NCBI GenBank assembly: GCA_015178975.1
Contig: WHVD01000089.1
Coordinates: 286,461 to 350,460, forward strand
Source: Hysterangium stoloniferum
Taxonomy: Eukaryota > Basidiomycota > Agaricomycetes > Hysterangiales > Hysterangiaceae
Length of the DNA stretch: 64,000 bases
Direction: 5' to 3'
Shown here: piece after piece, positions 54,985-64,000 of the stretch
Numbering within the stretch: the first letter of the stretch is position 1
How the letters are laid out: every line of letters starts with the position of its first letter
The notes under the pieces: generated by a model
Databases searched by the model: none
Seen by the model: the letters and a program-made list of their open reading frames with translations, nothing else
Told to the model about the DNA's origin: nothing
Translations under genes and position numbers: made by a program

Positions 54985-55534
54985 GTTAAGTGCCGTGTCG
55001 GAATTCCGGAACTATTGGAAAGTCACTGGGAAATCAGAAACTATCAGATAGGGTCAGGATGTCAGCTTCAGCTTATGTGCTGCACCTCTATGCAAACACT
55101 CAGAAGTCCTTAATTTCAAAGGTGAGAGTTACACTGGAAGATATGGATATTCAGAGTTCCAAAGAGTTCTGAATATTGAGTGTACAGAAAGACAGAAGAG
55201 GGAATAAGAAACTAAGTTGATATCAGATCTAAAGTAAAGTACAAATTCATAGAAACTAATATAAGTCTTCTTATTATTGTACTACAAACTAAGACCACAA
55301 TAAGATGGAAATGGAAGTATTCTGAAATGGGAATACAATAAGATGAATTGGGGAGACAATATTCCAAAATGGGAATATAATAAACAAACAAGTGAATACT
55401 TGTCAACAGACAAATTACCAAATGCAGAACAAAGGAAGAATATGGAAGAATATGGTACATAAGTATGATGTTCCGTAGTTGGAAGTCAGAAGTCAGAAAT
55501 CAGATATTGAAACATCCAGGAACGGGTCATAACA
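54985..55534 (-). repeat. Gyp-D 5' LTR
   Basis: 550 bp, TGTTAAGTGCCG...GGGTCATAACA, followed by the AGAAC duplication at 55535-55539. Homologous to 18909-19463. Confidence 0.92.
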
Positions 55535-55539
55535 AGAAC

Positions 55540-55556
55540 TTCCACCACTCTTCACA
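55540..55556 (+). repeat. L1 LTR tail, right half of the Gyp-D target
   Basis: TTCCACCACTCTTCACA completes the L1 LTR left at 18838-18908. Confidence 0.8.
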
Positions 55557-55791
55557 CAGAGATACTAGAGAATGCATTTTATCCCAAAGATTAGGTAACA
55601 ACCTAGATGATCTTGTTTAACCATGACACTTGTATATATTTTAAAAGAGCATACAAGTCTTAAATATAAGGGTTTTGGGGTAATGCAATATAAACTCCTA
55701 AAACATGTAGTCATAGCCAGAAGAAATTGTTTCACTAAATATATGAGGACATTTTCATAAAATTTTGTATATTCAATAAATTGTGACTATC
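55557..55791. other. AT-rich sequence, unassigned
   Basis: 235 bp with no ORF and no match elsewhere in the window. It may be original host or older element sequence. Confidence 0.5.
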
Positions 55792-56307
55792 TGTTACGAC
55801 CGTGTCGCAACCCTATCGGTCCCGAGGTTATCGCCACTTATCAACGTTTTCAAGTCACCATTTCAGAAACCATCGGGCCCGAAGCTGACGTATGTTTTTG
55901 CGAAGATCAAACTCCATTTACACCCACATCAAAATAACTCGTATTGTCTGGTCAAACTTTTGATATGTCCCTTTTATTATGTTGATCCGTTCAATCTTAT
56001 GTTTCACATATGTCTATCTATATTTGTAGTCCTTGAACTATTTCCTTTTATCGTAATCCTGCGCTCGGTTATCATCGGCCTCCAAACTAATCATAAACTT
56101 CCCGTTCCTAGTCAAGCTTATTGTTAATACCATTTTCCGCCCCTTCTCCCCGTTAGTATTTTCTAGACGCCTGTTACTTGTATATGAACCCACTGTAGTT
56201 GTAGTTACTAGGCAATCAGAATATCGACTCAGAATACCCTCATACGTCTGTAACAGTCTCATACTAAGAATCCCCCCATCCACCTTCGCGTGCGCTCGCC
56301 CACTCCC
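55792..56307 (+). repeat. E-family LTR fragment
   Basis: TGTTACGACCGTGTCG at the start, clearly related to 23395-24368 but lacking its minisatellite. CTGTAACA at 56245 may be its end; the 62 bp after it, up to the L1 LTR, are unassigned. No matching target duplication was found. Confidence 0.65.
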
Positions 56308-56938
56308 TGTGAGAGGTATGGCGAAATACACTCAGGAAATATAGTCGGATGAGCTCTTACTATATTTCCTTTATTATTTCTATTTTCTCTCTTTTATTAT
56401 ATCTATAATTAGTTCAACAACCTATGTATGCGGTACATCAACTCTTGTGGGTGCACACACGCCAGACTTATGTATTCTAGCACCCATAGTTTAGAACTGA
56501 GACACTTTTTACACCGCAACCATGACTTACCCAGACACCCGTTAGTGTCCTGTAAGTTGTGATTGGTGTATTGTCTTGACTGTCACAGACGGGCTTTAGC
56601 TACTCATTCAAACTGAGTTTCGAACTGTATCAGTCGAAACTCAATCCTTATCTCAACTCGCGTGGACTACATCCACGCTACTCTATTATTCGACTCTCTA
56701 ACTACTCTACTTGCACTCGAGCAGTTGTCCAGAATTGCACTTAACCAGTCGATTCTGCTTATTCGTTCTAGCTATCTACCTTACTTTAGATAGCTACTTC
56801 TCTCTACCGTATTGAACTAAGTAGTCAATACACGTTCGGTCCGTATTAGACTTAGACAGTCAATACATTGTGGTATTGTACTTCAATGGTCGATATTCTT
56901 CGTATATAGAACGGTTATAACTTCTACCACTCTTCACA

Positions 56939-56957
56939 GTGGTGATCCAGGCTGGAC
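56939..56957 (+). promoter_or_regulatory. Gyp-A copy 2 primer-binding site
   Basis: GTGGTGATCCAGGCTGGAC follows the LTR directly; TGG after one base would pair with a tRNA CCA end. The tRNA is not identified. Confidence 0.7.
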
Positions 56958-57014
56958 CGCTCTTTCCCTATGAAGAAAAACATTTATTTTAACTATCAAA
57001 TTCTAAACACGTAA

Positions 57015-60007
57015 ATGACCGCTGGCAAGAACCAAACGCCAAGATCCTCTGTGACCCCGAGTAGTTCAAAACCTTGTCAAAGACCTGCAAGTCTGGAACC
57101 ACCCCGTAACGTCACCATGAGGAAGTCTTCGTTGACGTTTCAAAAACCAGCTCCTCCCGGAAGTCCCATCGAAGCAGTAGCTGGACCGTCAACAGATGCC
57201 CCTCCAAGTCCACGAGAAGAACATCCATCAACTGAGCAGTTGAACGTCCCCGGAGCTAAGGTTGAAATTACCCGTGCTTCTGAACCCGTTCTCTCATTCC
57301 CGCCTAAACAGTCATCCTTAAGCAATTCTTTAGGGGTCATATGATTTACGCCCAGCCCATCGAGTTACAATGGGATGCATACTACGCCGACCGAATTTCT
57401 ACGGATCAGGTTACTCCCTTTGTGGAGGAGTACAATACGGACTACCCCCTTTTACCGGTGACTGTAGCAGTCTGGTTAGGTCATTATCAGGCTATTTTAT
57501 CGGCACAGGATCTATTCTTACGACCTGGAACCCTTGAGGACTTGACTCGCTCGATTCCTGAATGGTCGAGTGAAGTTACTTCTGTTATGGAAGGAGGGAG
57601 GATGGTTCTTAAACAAGAGGTGTTCTCTTCATTCCTCAATGCGCTCCGCACGCACGATGATGCGTTACAAATCCTTCACGTCCTACTCGGTGGGGATCAC
57701 ATCATCCCCAAAGTCGACTACCAGTATATATACATTCCGATGCTGGAGGAGTCTCTTAACAGGATTACTCGGAATTCTTCGTTTGCGTATTTCACCTTAA
57801 GGGGTCGGTTAAGGTGAAATCAGAGAAGACTCGATAAGATGGTTTTGGAAGTGCTTTACCCTTATGGTGATTCCATCCAGGTACCCGATTCGCCCATCTC
57901 CACAACAGGTTCATTTGTTCGTACCCTGAATGGCTCTCCCGACACTCGTTTCCTTCATTCGCTCAATCGTCTTATCATTTTGCAAGACTTCCCATCTGAC
58001 ATGAGGATGCAGGTGGCGGAACGTCTTCAGGAAAAGGGAATGGAAATATGCATCCCCCTCTATCAGCCTCAACCTCATCGACCTTTGAATACGGTCGAAA
58101 TCGAGAGAGGGATCGCGACAGAACCTAGCCCTACCCCCCTTCAGGAAAGTCACCGCTCTCACATCGTGTTCGAATGAACCCCTGGCAATACAAACATGGG
58201 TGATGAACCAACTACGACTAGATATCGATCAGTCGCCAACAGGGGTCGACCGTCTTTCTCCACTGCATTCACCGAGGGTATAGCTGGTCAGGTTGCTGGT
58301 CAAGGATTGCTGAATCCAGTCGATCCTCGCCATTCCCTGCCGATCTCCTCCAACCCTTTTTTGCCATCAGGAGGACCTCCTAGTAATTCATCTGGGAGTT
58401 CTAGTACCTCAAGCTATGGAGGGAATTCAGGACGTGGGGGGCGTCACAGTAGAGTACCTAACTCTCCCTTTCAAACTCCGATGCAACCTCGAGCCAGCGC
58501 GCCTATCGATAACTTACCTAAGGATAAAAGGATCGCTCTTAATACCAACGACATCAAAATCAAATGGTCAGACCTTCCCGAATACGATGGGACTCAATCC
58601 AAGGCATTGGATTACATCATGGATATTATGAGCCTCTCGGAGATCTCTGACTCCATGAGTACATTGTTGGGAGTCGCTCTGCCAAGACAACTCACCGGCG
58701 GTGCTAAGATCTGGTGGAGCACCCTAGACCATGAACATCGCACTGAGTTTAGTCGATCTCACGGATCGTTTCTTTGAGGCATCGTAGAAGGATTACTTGG
58801 AACCCGTTGGCGTGAATCCTTGGCTCTAGAATGGGAAGCCATGAAATTTCGACAGGCCGGTCACAATCATGAGACACCCGTTCATTACATTCAGAGAAGG
58901 GTCAAGCTCTATCGATTCTTGTACGGGTTCCACCAAAACCAGAAGGATGAAATGCACAGACTTATCCTGACACTACCCACGGAATGGCTTTATCTTCTAC
59001 AGGGACAACCTATCGACGACATCATGAGCCTACAGACTTACGCGAACAATTTACAAGAGGCTCTGATTAACGCTTGGGTTCAAACACATCGAGAACGTTA
59101 TCGGTTTCAGAAACCCAGAGTCATGATCACTGAGCAAGACAAGTCGGATCCCTGGCATGAGGAGGAGCACTCTGGAAAAATCGACTCCACTAATCGAAGC
59201 CACGCCCTCCTCGGCAAACTCGAGGATAAAACCGTCCCTAGGAGATCAAACGCTAAGCAGGGTAAGAAACACGGCAAGTTCTTTTTCGAACGAAGTGACA
59301 AGAAAAGCATCGCCAAGCCTCCGAAGGAGTGTTGGATTTGTGGGAGCTTAGAGCATTTCAAGATCGACTGCCCCCATGTGGGCAGGATGTCGCACTATGT
59401 CTCTATTAACAAGTGCTCCGCACAGAACCCAATGGAGGAGGCGGAGGATCAAAGGGCTTATGAAACGGTTTATGGATTAAGTGTACAGGGACAAGTACAT
59501 AACATTGATGAGGAATCAATTTTCATTTCTGTCTACCTTCCTCAGCCAGAGGACAACATCGTTTCAGACGTGAAAGCATCCTCGAATGAGCCTGAGACAT
59601 CACAAGTTTATGTTTCTATATCAGACCATGATTTTCTCAAGAAAGGAGATTGGCTAGATGCTCATCGTCACAACCGTGAAGGTCTGACTGAGACAAGAGC
59701 TTTATCGTGACCTGAACCTCCCGCCATTGAGGAAATCGTTGTCGAGGACGCATTTGCGAACCGATCTAAGGAAATAAGTCAGACCTACGTCATAGAAGAC
59801 CCCTCTGAGTCAGAGGGATCGGAGGAGGAGAGCTTCCCCTTCGACCCAGGGCAATTACCTGACTTAATTCCTTGTGATGAGTCAGACTCTGAAGTGGACG
59901 ACTCTATTTCGAACGCTCCCAAAGTACCTAACGGTAGACGTATCAGGAGGGACATCAAACTGGCTGCAAGAAAAGAAAGCAAAAGACCTAGAATTCAATA
60001 CCCCTGA
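57015..60007 (+). pseudogene. Gyp-A copy 2 gag
   Basis: Begins MTAGKNQTPRS; one frameshift near 57330, after which a single frame runs on. Blocks: FPPKQ, VTVAVWLGHYQAILSAQDLF, LHVLLGGDHI, YFTLRGRLR, Ser/Gly-rich linker, LPEYDGTQSKALDYIMD, RRVKLYRFLYGFH, LPTEWLYLL, and the CCHC knuckle CWICGSLEHFKIDC (59331-59372). In-frame stops at 57815, 58175, 58775, 59708 and 60005, all TGA; three correspond to CGA in copy 1, and at 60005 copy 1 has CAA, as expected if the ancestor was CGA. Confidence 0.87.
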
Positions 60008-60895
60008 TCCAGTCGACTTATGAAAGAGGATTTGACTATTATCTATTGCAGAAGGGACCCTCCGGGTGGATATTCCAGTATTGGGATTTCAGCATTACAC
60101 ATCTACGGACACGTAGGGAATTCAGAAGCCTCAAATCCTATTAAAATCAGGCTGGACGCCGGAGCTGACCTCTCCTTAATCTCGGAGGATTTCTATAAGG
60201 AACTAGAGGACCGCCCTAAACTCAAGCAAAGACTCAAGCTGCGCCTCGTACAACTTACCGGTAATGCCAAAGTATTAGGATACATCAACGTCCCCATTTA
60301 TCTCGAAGATGACACCGGTATACTCCTCAAATTTACCACCGAGACGTACGTTGTCCGAGGTATGACTGTCCCGATCCTTCTGGGAGAAGACTTTCACGTG
60401 AACTATGAGATCGGGACACTGCGAGACCAACCGCTGGGTTCCAGATTGATTTTGCCTGGGAGAGCAGGATCTATTCCAGCCAGTTCTTCCAAGGAGCCGC
60501 AGCCTTTAACCTTTTCGATTAGCAAGATCCCCCTTGAGGAATTAGCCAATGACTCATCTGAATTGACTTCCAAACCAGACAAAGGAGTGCGTACTGAAAG
60601 AGTCACATGGGCCTCACAGGATTGTACTATAGAACCAGAATCAGCTCGATTAGTACCAATCTTTGTAGGAGATCTTATTGGTGACCAATGGATAGTTGAG
60701 GGAGTTGGCTTACAGAACGACAATGGGAGTATACTAGCTGCTCCCACCACCGCCATCTCTAGGGAACGTGCCGCGATACCTCTCGCTAATCCCTCTCTGA
60801 CGCCAAGAATCATCAGGTGAGGGGAAACTGTTGGATTAATTCACGACGCGAACAAATGGGCCCAGACTCCTAGATCTTCGACTGAGAGGGCATCG
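60008..60895 (+). CDS. Gyp-A copy 2 protease region
   Basis: Open from 60008 to TGA 60818. Retropepsin-like motif IRLDAGADLSLISEDF (about 60150-60195) and VPILLGEDFHV. The family-wide Ala in DAG is also here. The closing TGA (IIR-stop-GETVG) is shared with copy 1 (28118). Confidence 0.8.
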
Positions 60896-62419
60896 ATGCA
60901 GTCGACGGCAACCAAGATCGCCCATCTCGTTGAAAGTCTATCAAGAATGGAAGAGGAATGTGTCCTTAATCCTCAATCTTCCGGGCTGCCCCTGGAATGG
61001 GAACTCGCAGACGATTTCGACCCAGCAGGCCCCAAAACGTCAGAAGTTGCCACCACGGAAACATTTCATGCAGAAGATCTGCATAAGCTAGTTAATTTAG
61101 GTCCTGACATCCCTACCGACATCTCCTCCCGCTTGGAGTCAGTATTAACTAAGAACGTCCTAGCTTTTGGAGTAGACGGGCGTTTAGGACAAGTAGATGT
61201 CAAGGTCAATGTCCCCTTAAAAGATGGCGCACAACCTATTTCAATGTCAATGTTTCCAACCTCCCCGGCTAATAGGAAAGTCATTGACGAACAAATGGAC
61301 ACTTGGTTCCAACAGGGAGTGATTGAACCGTCCAAGAGTCCTTGGGGGGCGCCAGCCTTTGTCGTCTATCGCAACGGGAAACCACGAGTAGTGATTGACT
61401 ATAGAAAGTTGAACAGCCTAACGGTTCCCGATGAATTTCCACTACTGGGTCAATCGGAAATCATGCAAGCACTCTCGGGATCCAACATCTTAACTTCCTT
61501 TGATGCACTAGCTGGTTTTACCCAACTTGAAATGTTAGAGGAAGATAAGCCAAAGACAGCCTTCAGATCCCATCGAGGACTGTGGCAATTCCGGAGAATG
61601 CCCTTTGGACTTTGTAATGGACCTTCTATATTCCAAAGGGTTATGAAAACCGTACTTGCACCCTACTTATGGATATTCTGCCTAGTTTATATTGATGACA
61701 TCGTGATCTTTTCTAAGACATGGGATGATCATCTAGAGCATTTGGACCAGGTCCTACAAGCCATCATTGCAGCGGGAATCACTCTCTCACCCAAAAAGTG
61801 CTACGTGGGGTATAATTCGATTTTACTACTAGGACATAAGGTGTCTAGACTCGGCTTTTCGACCCATCAAGAAAAGGTCGCCACTATATTGGAATTAGCC
61901 ACACCTTCTAAGATAGCAGACCTTCAATGTTTTCTCGGAATGGTTCTGTACCTCTCTGCTTACATACCATTCTACTCCTGGACGGTTGCTCCACTTTTCA
62001 ACCTCTTAAAGAAAGGCGTTCGTTGGCATTGGGATTCAGAACACGCCCGAGCTTTTGAAGACATCAAGGTTGCATTGAGTTCTGCTCCAGTACTTGGACA
62101 CCCTGCGAGCGGTATGCCTTATAGGTTATACACAGACACTTCGGACTTCGTGCTGGGATGTTGCCTCCAGCAAATACAAAAAATGACGCTTAAGGACCTA
62201 AAGGATACGAAAATTTATGCCCAAGCAAGGACAGCTTTCGATCAATCACGAGACGTCCCCATTTTTGTTACTCGTTATAAAACCAAGGAGCCGGAATTCA
62301 CCTGGATGGATTCCTGGACCGCAGATTTTGATGACACCAGTATCACAGTCGAACGCGTTATCGCCTATTGGAGCCGTACGCTCAAGAAAGCGGAATGTAA
62401 CTACTCAGCCACAGAGTGA
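60896..62419 (+). CDS. Gyp-A copy 2 reverse transcriptase and RNase H start
   Basis: 507 codons, almost identical to 28196-29719. Catalytic YIDDIVIF at about 61690; FRRMPFGLCN, RVVIDYRKLN and LYTDTSDF present. The stop TGA at 62417 (TE-stop-EALAA) is also present in copy 1. Confidence 0.9.
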   Translation: MQSTATKIAHLVESLSRMEEECVLNPQSSGLPLEWELADDFDPAGPKTSEVATTETFHAEDLHKLVNLGPDIPTDISSRLESVLTKNVLAFGVDGRLGQVDVKVNVPLKDGAQPISMSMFPTSPANRKVIDEQMDTWFQQGVIEPSKSPWGAPAFVVYRNGKPRVVIDYRKLNSLTVPDEFPLLGQSEIMQALSGSNILTSFDALAGFTQLEMLEEDKPKTAFRSHRGLWQFRRMPFGLCNGPSIFQRVMKTVLAPYLWIFCLVYIDDIVIFSKTWDDHLEHLDQVLQAIIAAGITLSPKKCYVGYNSILLLGHKVSRLGFSTHQEKVATILELATPSKIADLQCFLGMVLYLSAYIPFYSWTVAPLFNLLKKGVRWHWDSEHARAFEDIKVALSSAPVLGHPASGMPYRLYTDTSDFVLGCCLQQIQKMTLKDLKDTKIYAQARTAFDQSRDVPIFVTRYKTKEPEFTWMDSWTADFDDTSITVERVIAYWSRTLKKAECNYSATE

Positions 62420-63859
62420 GAAGCATTAGCTGCTAAAGAAGGATTGGTCCATTTCCAGCCCTTTATCGAGGGAGAACATATCCTTTTGATCACTGACCAT
62501 GCGGCATTACAATGGGCCAGATCTTACGAGAATACTAATTGTAGACTGGCCGCATGGGGGGCGGTATACGCTGCATACCCCGGTCTGGAAATCCTACATA
62601 GAGCAGGACGGATACACAGCAACGTTGACCCATTATCTAGACTTCCTCGAGTACCTGACTGTGCTAGCCCTGCGAGAGACGATCTCTTACCAATCGTAGC
62701 GGACTCTTATAACCGGAACGACAACGAGATGTTATGGGAGAACAAACCAGCGGAAAAGGCCGTCTTTCTCACTCATCACGAGTTAGTCGAACCTGTCGGA
62801 ACAGTCGAAGAGGTCCCCCAAATGAAATGGGACTTGCACAACCTTCCCAGAAACGATGAGACTGATGAGGCGGATTTTACTCTCTCGAATCCACAATTGC
62901 TTATAGAGATCAATGAGAATTACGCTAAGGAACTTCGCGATGGATACCAGAAAGATCCCGCCTTCAGGAATTATTACGCCGCCGATCCCATTTCTCCAAA
63001 CATGGTAGCCACTCCTTCGCATTATTTTATCGGCAAGAATAAGCTATTGTTCTTTCGAGATTCGGACCGGAAAAGTCGAATCTGTGTTCCTAGCAGCATG
63101 ACGACAACCATACTCAAGCTGATACATGATAATCCTTTCGAAGGAGCTCATGCAGGTGGCCACAGGCTTTTTAATCCGATGAAAGACCATTTCTTCTGGC
63201 CGAGGATGTTGCATGACTGCGTGGCGTACGCTCGCAGCTGCAACATATGCCAGAAAACTAAAATTGATCATTCCGCTCGACAAGGAGCTCTTCGACCCGT
63301 GGATGTACCCCTAAGGCCGTTTGAGGTTGTCTCGATGGACCTGATTACCGGATTGCCTCCTTCTACAGAGGGTGGTTATTCCACCATCTTCGTCGCCGTG
63401 GATAAACTCACGCGTTTCTTAATCTGTGAACCCACTACTTCAGATCTATCCACAGAAGGATTCACGCGAATCTTCGTGAATAAAGTAGCCACTCCTTTCG
63501 GCCTGCCTTCAAGGATAATCTGTGATCGAGACAAGAGATGGACCTGTAGGTTCTGGAGAGAAGTCTGCAAAGTATACAGAAGTGCCCTTGCAGTATCCTC
63601 CCACCATCCTCAGACTGACGGTCAAATGGAGAATGCTAATGCAATTGTGGAGCAAATGCTCAGAGCGTACTGCGCCTCTTCGAAGGAGGAATGGTCTAAA
63701 TGGACTCAAGTAGTGGCTCATACCTACAATTCGACAGTTCAAAGCTCAACAAGCTATGCGCCGGCCTTTTTGCTGATGGGCTACTTACCAAGAGGAATGT
63801 CTAGCTGTCTAGGAGGGATGACCCTGTGGTCCCCAGAGAATTATCGGATAGCCCTGTAG
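62420..63859 (+). CDS. Gyp-A copy 2 RNase H end and integrase
   Basis: Open through RNase H (ITDHAALQWAR, HSNVDPLSR), the HHCC finger (HDNPFEGAHAGGH ... CNICQ, intact), and the integrase core with Asp in SMDLITGLP, Asp in IICDRDKRW and Glu in DGQMENAN. A one-base deletion near 63817 and further single-base losses to 63890 put the end out of frame. The rest, with the chromodomain, lies beyond the window. Confidence 0.88.
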   Translation, partial: EALAAKEGLVHFQPFIEGEHILLITDHAALQWARSYENTNCRLAAWGAVYAAYPGLEILHRAGRIHSNVDPLSRLPRVPDCASPARDDLLPIVADSYNRNDNEMLWENKPAEKAVFLTHHELVEPVGTVEEVPQMKWDLHNLPRNDETDEADFTLSNPQLLIEINENYAKELRDGYQKDPAFRNYYAADPISPNMVATPSHYFIGKNKLLFFRDSDRKSRICVPSSMTTTILKLIHDNPFEGAHAGGHRLFNPMKDHFFWPRMLHDCVAYARSCNICQKTKIDHSARQGALRPVDVPLRPFEVVSMDLITGLPPSTEGGYSTIFVAVDKLTRFLICEPTTSDLSTEGFTRIFVNKVATPFGLPSRIICDRDKRWTCRFWREVCKVYRSALAVSSHHPQTDGQMENANAIVEQMLRAYCASSKEEWSKWTQVVAHTYNSTVQSSTSYAPAFLLMGYLPRGMSSCLGGMTLWSPENYRIAL

Positions 63860-64000
63860 CGACCAATGGATCTTAGAATTGGAAATCACCAACAAGCGGC
63901 GCGGGATTCGATTGCGCGAGCACAAGAAACCCAAGCTCGCAGTTACAACAAGAGATGGAGATTAGTGGAAGATATCTCAGAGGGGGATTATGTTCTGATT
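63860..64000 (+). pseudogene. Gyp-A copy 2 integrase C-terminal linker
   Basis: Matches 31160-31310 of copy 1 (ARAQETQARSYNKR, DISEGDYVLI) but with single-base deletions at repeated bases near 63860 and 63884. Confidence 0.75.

Larger units (their letters stand above)
18909..55534 (-). mobile_element. Gyp-D, Ty3/Gypsy, spanning 36.6 kb of nested insertions, TSD AGAAC
   Basis: 3' LTR 18909-19463 and 5' LTR 54985-55534 are homologous and in the same orientation. AGAAC lies at 18904-18908 and again at 55535-55539, and the two outer flanks reconstitute one L1 LTR. Retained interior: the PPT end (19464-19476) and the first kilobase with gag (53920-54984). All other sequence between belongs to later insertions; pol is lost. 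Confidence 0.8.
56308..64000 (+). mobile_element. Gyp-A copy 2 (L1 LTR), cut by window end
   Basis: 5' LTR 56308-56938 (631 bp), primer site, then gag, protease, RT, RNase H and integrase in one frame. Nearly identical to copy 1 over 24643-31330 but without the TRIM at 26177. Confidence 0.93.

Noticed and set aside
55792-56245. Self-priming site for the E family
   Set aside because: I looked for the complement of the bases following 56245 in the E LTR and did not find it; the true boundary is uncertain.
57341-63800. Alternative genetic code with TGA as sense
   Set aside because: Paired copies have CGA (Arg) at most of these places and other ORFs end normally, so mutation explains them.

Overview
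The window looks like a transposon graveyard from a filamentous fungus, most likely a basidiomycete (Agaricomycetes). The clues are chromodomain Ty3/Gypsy elements, 49-nt introns in one element-borne gene, and heavy CpG decay. I found no host gene, rRNA or bona fide host tRNA. Nearly every base belongs to an LTR retroelement, and many boundaries are fixed by TG...CA ends plus exact 5-bp target-site duplications (TSDs).

Families, with working names: (1) TRIM-t, a miniature LTR element (about 569 bp: 251-bp LTR, 66-67-bp interior, 251-bp LTR). Each LTR contains a tRNA-like cloverleaf with A and B boxes and a TTTT terminator; the interior is little more than a copia-type primer site (complementary to the anticodon arm of initiator tRNA-Met) and a polypurine tract. 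Fourteen LTR copies are present. (2) Copia-1, Ty1/Copia, with an open 1,244-codon frame. (3) Gyp-A, a chromodomain Gypsy with one gag-pol frame, a tRNA-type primer site and an unrecognised third gene (ORF3) between pol and the 3' LTR; its LTRs fall into related subfamilies L1, L2 and L3. (4) L3-type elements that carry only gag and no pol. (5) Gyp-C and Gyp-D, two Gypsy families whose primer sites are complementary to an 11-nt stretch inside their own LTR (Tf1-type self-priming). Gyp-C also carries an antisense, intron-containing gene with a Zn2Cys6-spaced cluster. (6) LTR family E, known only from LTRs.

Layout: 1-568 TRIM-t; 569-8277 two Copia-1 copies (minus strand) sharing an LTR with a nested TRIM-t; 8278-9164 a TRIM-t array that joins Copia-1 to Gyp-A; 9165-18908 three broken Gyp-A copies, mostly ORF3. 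From 18909 to 55534 lies one Gyp-D element (minus strand, TSD AGAAC on both outer ends) swollen by nesting. Inside it are solo LTRs and a deleted minus-strand Gyp-A (19477-23028), an L1 LTR split by an E LTR (23033-24642), Gyp-A copy 1 (24643-36299), and an L2 LTR split by a whole Gyp-C (36430-53413). Gyp-C's two LTRs are each interrupted by a gag-only L3 element (37169-42875 plus; 49885-52626 minus). 55557-55791 is unassigned, 55792-56307 is an E-LTR fragment, and 56308-64000 is Gyp-A copy 2, cut by the window end.

Functionally this is a community of autonomous, decayed and parasitic retroelements. The two Gyp-A copies keep one gag-pol frame for over 6 kb but carry many TGA stops, mostly where the other copy has CGA, a CpG-deamination pattern. 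The gag-only L3 elements and the TRIMs probably depend on proteins from Gyp-A-like and Copia-like partners.
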